Assembly: GCA_026387805.1 (NCBI GenBank)
Contig: JAPLKY010000121.1
Location: 1-6,582, forward strand
DNA from: Candidatus Krumholzibacteriia bacterium
GTDB taxonomy: Bacteria > Krumholzibacteriota > Krumholzibacteriia > Krumholzibacteriales > Krumholzibacteriaceae
DNA: 6,582 nucleotides
Direction: 5' to 3'
A model generated the notes under the pieces. The model was not told the origin of the DNA, did not search any database, and was given only the letters and a program-made list of their open reading frames with translations. Made by a program: the position numbers and the translations under genes. Position 1 is the stretch's first letter. Each line of letters opens with the position of its first letter. Positions 1 to 5,143 of the stretch are shown here, piece after piece.

Positions 1-555
1 GACACGGGTGCATTCTTGAGAACGACGATGGGGGCGCTCGTGCTTTTCGGCGCGCCTCCCGAGGAGCATTGGCCCTACCGCGAGGTCGATTTCGACGTCG
101 AGCCGACCGCCTTCTGCTACGCCTTCGCCCGGAATTATCAGGCGATCAGCTACTATCGTCTCGATCCTCCGGGAACGACGGCGGCGGATCTCCTCGCCCG
201 GATAAAGACGAATCTCGCCGCGGCCCTTCCGTCGATGTTCGGATTCACCGTGTACAGCTCGATCGAGCAGGCCGGATCGACCGGCCGGATTCCGTTTCCC
301 GTTTCGGGCGAAAGGATCGTCGGCGGGCACGCGGTCGCGGCCGTGGGCTATGACGATCGGCTGAATATTCGAAACGCCTCGCCGCGGGGGAAGGAAACCA
401 TCGGGGCGCTCCTCGTCAGGAACTCGTGGGGTGCGGAGTGGGGGGAGAAGGGATATGGATGGCTTCCGTACGAGTACGTGCTCGAAGGCCTCGCCGACGA
501 CTGGTGGTCGCTTCTCAAGAGCGAATGGATCGACACGGGATCGTTCAGGATCTAG
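1..555 (+). CDS. C1-family (papain-like) cysteine peptidase, C-terminal part, 5' cut by window edge
   Basis: The reading frame is open from base 1, so this is a 5'-truncated gene. The visible part is 184 residues. It begins with an arginine-threonine-rich helix segment leading into FGAPPEEHWPY, the 'fG.pPE..WPY' stretch that follows the active-site helix in bacterial C1A peptidases. The catalytic histidine lies in GGHAVAAVGYDD (His codon 328-330). The catalytic asparagine lies in RNSWGAEWGEKGYGWLPYEYV-type sequence (Asn codon 421-423), the classic NSWG.xWG..GYG motif. The catalytic cysteine and oxyanion-hole glutamine normally lie upstream, so they should be outside the window and cannot be checked. 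Any signal peptide or propeptide is also unseen. The family hydrolyses peptide bonds; the natural substrate is unknown. The stop is followed 36 nt later by the alpha/beta hydrolase start, so co-transcription is possible. The first in-frame start-like codon (TTG at 16) is not a real start. The family call is firm; cell location and role are not. Confidence 0.9.
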   Translation, partial: DTGAFLRTTMGALVLFGAPPEEHWPYREVDFDVEPTAFCYAFARNYQAISYYRLDPPGTTAADLLARIKTNLAAALPSMFGFTVYSSIEQAGSTGRIPFPVSGERIVGGHAVAAVGYDDRLNIRNASPRGKETIGALLVRNSWGAEWGEKGYGWLPYEYVLEGLADDWWSLLKSEWIDTGSFRI

Positions 556-591
556 CATGTCGGGGTCCATACACTATGAAAAGGAGATGCT

Positions 592-2040
592 ATGAAGAGG
601 TTACTCAGAGGATTGACGTTTATATGCGCCATTTTGATGCTTTCCAATACGGGCGGGATGCAGGCCGCGCAGGCGGCGGATGCGTCCTGGTCGGTCGTCG
701 AAGGCGCATGGGCCGGGACGCTGGATGCGAGGGGGACCAAGCTGAGGATCGTCTTCAGGGTCGCGAAAGACGCTGATGGATCGTGGAAGACGCTTATGGA
801 CAGTCCGGACCAGGGCGTGAAGGACATCGCGGTGAGCGAGACGATCGTCAAGGGAGACAGCCTGATCTTCAAGAGCGCTGCCGTCAGGGGAACATACGAC
901 GGCCTTATCCAGCCCGACGGCAAGACCGCGCTGGGAACCTGGAAGCAGGGAGGCGTGTCGTTCCCGCTCACGCTCTCCAAAACGGATCAGGTGCCGACGA
1001 TCAACCGGCCGCAGGAGCCGAAGCCGCCGTTTCCCTACAAGCAGGAGGAAGTCGTCTTCAAGAACGAGAAAGCGGGGATCGTCCTCTCCGGCACGCTGAC
1101 CTTGCCGGAGCGGGGAGGGCCGTTTGCGGCCGTGGCGATGATCTCGGGTTCGGGACCGCAGGACCGGGACGAACTGCTCCTCGGGCACAAGCCGTTCCTG
1201 GTCATCGCCGATTACCTGACGCGGAGAGGCGTCGCCGTGCTCCGGTACGACGACCGCGGAGTCGGCAAGTCGACGGGAGATTTTGCGAAGGCCACGTCGG
1301 TGGACTTCGCATCCGACGCGCTGGCCGCCGTGACGTTCCTCAAGTCGCGGGAAGACGTCAATTCCAAGAGGATCGGTCTTGCCGGGCACAGCGAGGGAGC
1401 GATCATCGCGCCCATGGTCGCGAATCAATCCGGGGACGTCGCGTTCGTGATACTGCTCGCGGGTCCCGGAATGAACGGCGAAGAGCTGCTGTACCTCCAG
1501 GCCGCGCGCATCCAGCAGGCCATGGGAGTTGACGAGAAAACGATAGCCGGGAGCGAGGCAACTCAGAGGAAGATCTTCGGAGTCCTGAATAGCGAGAAGG
1601 ACGACACGGTCGCCGCGAAGAAGCTCCGCGAGATCCTGAATGAAGCCGCGGAGGAGACGAAGGCGGATGAGAAGGCCGAAGCCGGATCCGTCGAAGCCGC
1701 GATCGACATGCAGATCAAGCAGGTGCTGAATCCCTGGTTCCGGTATTTCATCGCCTACGACCCCGTCGTCGAATTGAACAGACTGCATCACCCCGTGCTC
1801 GCGCTGTGGGGCGAGAAGGACCTTCAGGTGCCGCCGAAGGAAAATATGCCGCTCGTCGAGCAGGCGCTGAAGAAAGCCGGTAATGAGAAAGCGATCTTGA
1901 AGGTTCTGCCTGGCCTGAACCACCTGTTCCAAACCGCGAACACCGGGTCGGTCTCGGAATACGCCCAGATCGAGGAGACGTTTTCTCCCGCCGCGCTGAC
2001 CGTTATCGGAGACTGGATCGCGGAGAGGACCGCGAAGTAA
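592..2040 (+). CDS. Secreted alpha/beta hydrolase (prolyl-oligopeptidase/dienelactone-hydrolase-like, COG1073 type)
   Basis: This 482-residue protein is complete. It starts at ATG 592, with AAGGAG at 581-586 five bases upstream. The N-terminus is a signal peptide (MKRLLRG, hydrophobic core to about residue 18, likely cleavage after AQA at about residue 28), so it is exported, probably to the periplasm. Residues about 30-130 form a beta-rich domain (WAGTLDARGTKLRIVF; GTYDGLIQPDGKTALGTW), often found before this hydrolase type. The alpha/beta hydrolase domain fills about 145-480. ISGSGPQDRDE and RYDDRGVGKSTGDF are typical of the family. The nucleophile elbow is GHSEGA with Ser267. The probable acid is Asp410 in WGEKDLQVPP, and the catalytic histidine is His444 in LPGLNHLF. 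The triad is complete, so the enzyme should be active on an ester or peptide bond. Members are annotated as esterases, acyl transferases or peptidases, and the substrate cannot be read from the sequence. It lies just after the cysteine peptidase gene and may be its operon partner. No terminator-like hairpin with a T-tract follows it. Confidence 0.92.
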   Translation: MKRLLRGLTFICAILMLSNTGGMQAAQAADASWSVVEGAWAGTLDARGTKLRIVFRVAKDADGSWKTLMDSPDQGVKDIAVSETIVKGDSLIFKSAAVRGTYDGLIQPDGKTALGTWKQGGVSFPLTLSKTDQVPTINRPQEPKPPFPYKQEEVVFKNEKAGIVLSGTLTLPERGGPFAAVAMISGSGPQDRDELLLGHKPFLVIADYLTRRGVAVLRYDDRGVGKSTGDFAKATSVDFASDALAAVTFLKSREDVNSKRIGLAGHSEGAIIAPMVANQSGDVAFVILLAGPGMNGEELLYLQAARIQQAMGVDEKTIAGSEATQRKIFGVLNSEKDDTVAAKKLREILNEAAEETKADEKAEAGSVEAAIDMQIKQVLNPWFRYFIAYDPVVELNRLHHPVLALWGEKDLQVPPKENMPLVEQALKKAGNEKAILKVLPGLNHLFQTANTGSVSEYAQIEETFSPAALTVIGDWIAERTAK

Positions 2041-2144
2041 TTCGGGGTCAGAGGCGCGCCGCGGCGGGAAACAAGGATTCCGCGAGGGGCACGCTCGCCA
2101 ATGCGGGCATCAGGGGTCGGAAGAAACAGATTTCTCCTTCCGTT

Positions 2145-2149
2145 GGAGG
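2145..2149 (+). promoter_or_regulatory. Ribosome-binding site that sets the propeller gene start
   Basis: GGAGG lies five bases before ATG 2155. The upstream in-frame ATG at 2101 has no comparable motif at the right distance. Starting at 2155 also places the signal peptide at the very N-terminus. Both facts support 2155. Confidence 0.75.
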
Positions 2150-2154
2150 TCCTC

Positions 2155-3330
2155 ATGAACGATCGTGTGGCTTCAACCGGGATCTGGTTGGCATCCTGTA
2201 TTCTATTTATCGGTCTTGCGGCGACCGAGGCCTCGGCCGAGAACAAGGAGGCCGCTGCGGAACCGACCCTGCCGGTCGAGGAGAAACTCATTCATGAATT
2301 CGGGTGGGGTTTCTTCACATCCCTTGATGGTCTGCAGACCACCATGAGGTTTTCCGATAACGGTCGCGAAGAAGAGGTCGATTACAGGTTCAACACGGAT
2401 TTGCCCCTTGTCGATCCGGCCGGCGGAGTGGTGAAGCTGAAAGACGTGGGAGTGCCGAGAGGTATCTATGCGTCGCTTACGAAATCCTGGTTCTGGTGGT
2501 TGAATCGAGGCGAAGCCGGTATTGTTTTCCGGGGCGACAGCCTGGCGGTAATCTATTCAGGGTATACCGGCTCCGGTTCGGACAAAGAGGATGGCGGCAT
2601 TTTTATCAACGGAATCCAGGTGGCCGGGCCGTATGATTGGGATGCCGTCAAGCTGGTGAGTCTATCGCCGGACTGCCGGCGCTTCGCTTTGGCGCTTGAG
2701 GAGGACAAGAAGTGGAAGGTGATCATCCGCGACCTGTCCGGCTCGACCGAGGAACGAATCGCAGCCGGCAACGGGATCCCTTTTGACAAGATCGGTGAGC
2801 TGCTCTTCTCCCGCGATGGCGGGACGCTTGCCTATACTGCTCGCCAGGGAAAAGAGTGGTTTGTGTACGTTGGGGAGATCAGAGCTGCCGGTCCTTATCC
2901 TCAGATAGGCAGCATTGCGCTGTCCGCCGATGGCAGATCCCCGGCTTATGCCGTCAAACTGAAGAAGAAGTGGCAGGTGATGGGGGATATGATTCCGCCA
3001 TCGGCTCGGGGATATGATGAAATCGGCGCTATCGATATCAGTCCTTCGGGTCGCCATATCGCCTATTCAGCGCGCAAAGGGGCCGAATGGCTTGCCGTGG
3101 TCGATAACGTTGAGGTCTCTTCATACATCCGGATCGGTGCCGGACCGGTACACGACCCCACTGACGCGAACTACCTCTGGGCCGGCAGTGGCGGCAAGGT
3201 CTGGGGGGCGAACCCCCATTTTGTCGATGAAGATGAGGTTGAGTTCATGGGCTGGAAGCTGCCGCGGACGAAGGATTCGCAGGATCAGGTCTTTCAAGTC
3301 CACGTCGACGTGGATAGTCTCGTGAGGTGA
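2155..3330 (+). CDS. Exported beta-propeller protein with PD40/WD40-like (TolB-type) repeats
   Basis: From ATG 2155 this is 391 residues. That start has GGAGG at 2145-2149 five bases upstream and gives a clean signal peptide (MNDRVAS, hydrophobic 8-23, cleavage after ASA at about residue 28). The in-frame ATG at 2101 would add 18 residues and hide the signal. The body holds repeated blades of about 38-48 residues with the pattern 'G.YD.IG.l.fS.DG...AY.a..g.kW.V.v.d'. Clear copies have their conserved Trp at residues 187, 235, 273 and 312. The S-P/R/A-D/S-G turns read LSPDCRR, FSRDGGT, LSADGRS and ISPSGRH. A more diverged copy lies upstream at about 124-160 (FRGDSLAVIYSGYT, FINGIQVAGPYD). Such domains fold as beta-propellers and mostly serve as binding scaffolds in the envelope; no catalytic residues are evident. 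The C-terminal tail (FQVHVDVDSLVR) may close the propeller. The barrel gene follows 61 nt later, so the two may be co-transcribed. Specific function unknown. Confidence 0.82.
   Translation: MNDRVASTGIWLASCILFIGLAATEASAENKEAAAEPTLPVEEKLIHEFGWGFFTSLDGLQTTMRFSDNGREEEVDYRFNTDLPLVDPAGGVVKLKDVGVPRGIYASLTKSWFWWLNRGEAGIVFRGDSLAVIYSGYTGSGSDKEDGGIFINGIQVAGPYDWDAVKLVSLSPDCRRFALALEEDKKWKVIIRDLSGSTEERIAAGNGIPFDKIGELLFSRDGGTLAYTARQGKEWFVYVGEIRAAGPYPQIGSIALSADGRSPAYAVKLKKKWQVMGDMIPPSARGYDEIGAIDISPSGRHIAYSARKGAEWLAVVDNVEVSSYIRIGAGPVHDPTDANYLWAGSGGKVWGANPHFVDEDEVEFMGWKLPRTKDSQDQVFQVHVDVDSLVR
2328..2341. repeat. 14-bp perfect palindrome inside the propeller gene
   Basis: TGGTCTGCAGACCA is perfectly self-complementary. 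It lies within codons near the mature N-terminus of the propeller protein. One perfect 14-bp palindrome in a window of this size is close to chance expectation, so a regulatory role is unproven. Confidence 0.3.
3299..3314. repeat. 16-bp perfect palindrome at the 3' end of the propeller gene
   Basis: TCCACGTCGACGTGGA is perfectly self-complementary. It covers codons for the VHVDVD tail of the propeller protein and ends 14 bases before the stop codon. It could be a regulator site upstream of the barrel gene or a short stem near the 3' end. Alternating Val/Asp codons (GTC, GAC, GTG) make such palindromes likelier than random, so the role is open. Confidence 0.35.
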
Positions 3331-3355
3331 CCGCATCCTGACCGCATTCTTGCGG
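3328..3355 (+). repeat. Tandem 9-nt repeat plus small hairpin between propeller and barrel genes
   Basis: TGACCGCAT occurs at 3328-3336 and again at 3339-3347, a period of 11 bases or about one helical turn. The first copy begins with the propeller stop codon. The second copy's CCGCA (3342-3346) can pair with TGCGG (3351-3355) around a four-base loop. The first copy's CCGCA (3331-3335) could pair with the same TGCGG instead, so the two foldings exclude each other. No T-tract follows, so this is not a classic terminator. It may be chance or a weak intercistronic structure. Confidence 0.3.
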
Positions 3356-3382
3356 ATGAAGAGCCGAACTATTTCAACGGGC

Positions 3383-3386
3383 GGAG
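3383..3386 (+). promoter_or_regulatory. Ribosome-binding site supporting GTG start at 3392
   Basis: GGAG, within GCGGAG, lies five bases before an in-frame GTG at 3392. The earlier candidates TTG 3350 and ATG 3356 lie in or directly after a small hairpin and lack a Shine-Dalgarno motif. Starting at GTG gives a textbook signal peptide. Confidence 0.55.
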
Positions 3387-3391
3387 ACGTC

Positions 3392-4147
3392 GTGCGCGAC
3401 TTGTTTCAACAGCGCGTTTCCAGGATTCTCGCCGGGACAATCATGGCCGCATTGCTTCTTGTCGGGTCGGCGGCGTCGTATACCTACTCGGCCTACACGA
3501 CGATGACCGGCGCGAAGACGTTAGCGCTGAATCCATTTCTGTATATGGAGGACTTTTCGGATCGGGCTGCGTCGGGCGCGGATCTCGTCATCGCCTGCGG
3601 GATACTGGACAACCTGGATGTCTACGCGAATCTGGCGGGCTTCTACGGCCTCGACGCCATTCCCGATGCGAATCCCTATTACAGCTCATGGATCATGCCG
3701 CGGTTCGATTTCGGCGGTAACAATATTGCCGCCCTGCAATTGGGTATCACGCGCGATGCCGACGGCAAGGCGCGGTTCTACATTGGACCGCAGTACCATT
3801 TCTACCGGGAGAATGACATCTTTGCCCTAGAGGCAAATGCCATGTTCTATACGAAGAACAATCCCACAACGGCGAATCCGTGGGCGGGCGCGACCGTCGG
3901 GCCGGTATGGAAGGCGATACCCGATATTCTATTCCCCTACGTCGAGATCAATCCAGGATATGATTTCGGGGACGATTCCACCGATGGGACTTTTGACCTC
4001 GCTGTCGCTCCCGGAATCTGTATTGCAATTCCCCATACGCCGCATCAGCTTTCGATCAGTTTCCCGATATCCGGGATGGTGGCCGGTGAAGCGACGGCCG
4101 GCATCGCGGCCTGGTGCTGGTTCGGCTTCGGCGGCACCGGAGAATAG
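3392..4147 (+). CDS. Putative outer-membrane beta-barrel protein, function unknown
   Basis: From GTG 3392 this is 251 residues; the longest frame from TTG 3350 would be 265 and from ATG 3356 would be 263. The N-terminus MRDLFQQRVSRILAG followed by TIMAALLLVGSAAS is a signal peptide, so the protein is exported. The mature part has no recognised catalytic motif. It shows about ten amphipathic, aromatic-rich stretches alternating with turns rich in Asp, Asn and Gly. Examples are LALNPFLYMED, LDVYANLAGFYG, SWIMPRFDFGG, ARFYIGPQYHFY, FALEANAMFYT, LFPYVEINPGYDFG and LSISFPISGM. This is the look of a small outer-membrane barrel resembling porin or transporter-like families. It ends in GFGGTGE and lacks the usual C-terminal aromatic residue, though a Phe-Gly-Phe lies five residues from the end. 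It sits directly after the propeller gene, and the two may form an envelope unit. I do not recognise a specific family. The barrel call rests on strand pattern only. Confidence 0.7.
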   Translation: MRDLFQQRVSRILAGTIMAALLLVGSAASYTYSAYTTMTGAKTLALNPFLYMEDFSDRAASGADLVIACGILDNLDVYANLAGFYGLDAIPDANPYYSSWIMPRFDFGGNNIAALQLGITRDADGKARFYIGPQYHFYRENDIFALEANAMFYTKNNPTTANPWAGATVGPVWKAIPDILFPYVEINPGYDFGDDSTDGTFDLAVAPGICIAIPHTPHQLSISFPISGMVAGEATAGIAAWCWFGFGGTGE

Positions 4148-4239
4148 CGCAACTGCGGTCCCGCAACTCCCGCCCCCGTTGTACCCATCCTCATGCGCAG
4201 AGTCGCCGGCGCGGAGACTCGGCGAATCGTCTTCCAGGG

Positions 4240-4245
4240 TATAAT
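4240..4245 (+). promoter_or_regulatory. Possible -10 promoter element (TATAAT) upstream of the sensor gene
   Basis: A perfect TATAAT sits in the non-coding gap, 110 bases before the sensor start. The bases about 17 nt upstream (ACTCGG) do not resemble a -35 box and there is no TG extension, so a sigma-70 promoter is only possible. If used, transcription would begin near 4252, at the left arm of the inverted repeat. Confidence 0.35.
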
Positions 4246-4264
4246 TCTTGCGATTCAATTCTTG
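4243..4264 (+). repeat. Direct repeat of AATTCTTG, 14-nt period
   Basis: AATTCTTG occurs at 4243-4250 and again at 4257-4264. The first copy overlaps the TATAAT hexamer and the second overlaps the left arm of the inverted repeat. The arrangement could be a regulator-binding site at a promoter. No known regulator is recognised. Confidence 0.4.
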
Positions 4265-4290
4265 ATCAAGATCGCGAAGAATTGAAATCG
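4251..4290 (+). promoter_or_regulatory. AT-rich inverted repeat in the leader of the sensor gene
   Basis: The left arm CGATTCAATTCTT (4251-4263) pairs with the right arm AAGAATTGAAATCG (4277-4290) apart from one extra base in the right arm. The loop is 13 nt. The AT-rich arms stand out from the GC-rich surroundings. No T-tract follows, so it is not a standard intrinsic terminator. It may be an operator or a 5' leader hairpin. A looser echo, CGATTAATTGAG, lies at 4303-4314. Confidence 0.45.
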
Positions 4291-4341
4291 GCGATAGATG
4301 GCCGATTAATTGAGAAAATAGGGATCTTTGTCCCATGCCGC

Positions 4342-4346
4342 AGAGG
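4342..4346 (+). promoter_or_regulatory. Likely ribosome-binding site of the sensor gene
   Basis: AGAGG lies nine bases before ATG 4356. ATG 4335 has no purine-rich motif at a useful distance, which favours 4356. Later in-frame ATGs (4416, 4449) cannot be excluded. Confidence 0.45.
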
Positions 4347-4355
4347 TGCACGATT

Positions 4356-5117
4356 ATGGATAGAACAATAAAGCGATCACCGAGGAAGATAGTGTTCAGC
4401 GGCAAGGCCGATCGCATGGCGCACGCCCTGCCGTGCTGCAGATCCAAGATGACGCAAGAATCGAATAAGACGAGCACCGTTACGTGCGCGCTGAAGATTG
4501 CCGCGGGTGTTGCGCTCCTTGCCGCCGGCGGGCTGTTCATCAGTTGGACGGCGCATCGGGTCGATCGGCAGATGCGCGCCGAAATCTTCCTTCAAGCGCA
4601 GATGGTCGCGCAGGCGGTCGATATCAGGAACGTGGTCGCGCTCTCGGGCACGGAGGCCGACCTGGCTTCGCGCGACTACCGGAGAATCAAGGAGCAGCTC
4701 ACCCTGATCCGCCAGGTCGCACCCAAGTGCCGCTTTATCTATCTGATGGGGCGATCGCCGGACGGCAAGATATTCTTCTTCGTCGATTCCGAAGCCGCGG
4801 AATCCGCCGACTATTCCCCGCCCGGACAAACCTATGACGAGGCGACGAAGGACGACCATCAGGTGTTTGCCACGGGTTCGGGAAACATGAACGGCGACCC
4901 CTACAAAGACCGTTGGGGCGTCTGGATCACCGCATTGGTTCCGATGCTCCGCCCGAATACCGACAGAGTACTGGCGGTGCTCGGCATGGATTTCAACGCC
5001 GAGACGTGGAAATGGGACGTGGCGACAAGGACGACCCTGCCTGCGATGCCGGCCGCGTTCTTGATTCTCCTCGGCGTTTACATTCTCGTTTTTCCATGTC
5101 GTGTCGCATGGAGCTGA
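4356..5117 (+). CDS. Extracytoplasmic sensor domain between two membrane helices; histidine-kinase-type N-terminus lacking a kinase
   Basis: From ATG 4356 this is 253 residues; the longest frame from ATG 4335 would be 260. Membrane helix one is about 45-65 (LKIAAGVALLAAGGLFISW). The outside domain runs from about 66 to 225. It contains the hallmarks VDIRNVVALSGTEADL, SRDYRRIKEQL, CRFIYLMGRSPDGKIFFFVDSE (125-146), DYSPPGQTYDEA, DRWGVWITALVP (185-196) and VLAVLGMDF. This pattern is familiar from the periplasmic sensor region of bacterial sensor histidine kinases, where it is followed by a second helix and then PAS, HisKA and HATPase domains. Here helix two (about 230-247) is followed by only CRVAWS and a stop. 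The next gene, on the other strand, ends 26 nt later, so no kinase part remains in any frame. The gene is either a remnant of a kinase truncated at its 3' end or a stand-alone sensor. Ligand unknown. The N-terminal 45 residues are poorly supported, and the true start may be one of the later ATGs. Confidence 0.75.
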   Translation: MDRTIKRSPRKIVFSGKADRMAHALPCCRSKMTQESNKTSTVTCALKIAAGVALLAAGGLFISWTAHRVDRQMRAEIFLQAQMVAQAVDIRNVVALSGTEADLASRDYRRIKEQLTLIRQVAPKCRFIYLMGRSPDGKIFFFVDSEAAESADYSPPGQTYDEATKDDHQVFATGSGNMNGDPYKDRWGVWITALVPMLRPNTDRVLAVLGMDFNAETWKWDVATRTTLPAMPAAFLILLGVYILVFPCRVAWS

Positions 5118-5143
5118 TCGCTCGATGACCGGAATGTCGGGCG

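Noticed and set aside
270..290. Direct repeat GGCCGGAT at 270-277 and 283-290
   Set aside because: It is a short repeat inside a conserved peptidase gene made of common GC-rich codons, so probably chance.
601..1932. A 443-codon open frame on the minus strand, opposite the alpha/beta hydrolase
   Set aside because: It lies almost wholly antisense to a hydrolase with an intact triad and signal peptide. Its product is rich in Arg, Leu, Asp and His with no recognisable domain, as expected of a shadow frame in GC-rich DNA.
2101..2154. Upstream ATG extension of the propeller gene
   Set aside because: It has no ribosome-binding motif and would bury the signal peptide behind 18 residues. ATG 2155 has GGAGG at the right spacing.
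3350..3391. TTG/ATG extension of the barrel gene
   Set aside because: The candidates lack a Shine-Dalgarno motif and sit in or beside a small hairpin. GTG 3392 has one and gives a better signal peptide. ATG 3356 remains a fallback.
4148..4235. Possible terminator after the barrel gene (short GC hairpins such as TGCGG/CCGCA and CGCCG/CGGCG)
   Set aside because: The stems are only four to five pairs and no T-tract follows. Such pairs are common in GC-rich DNA.
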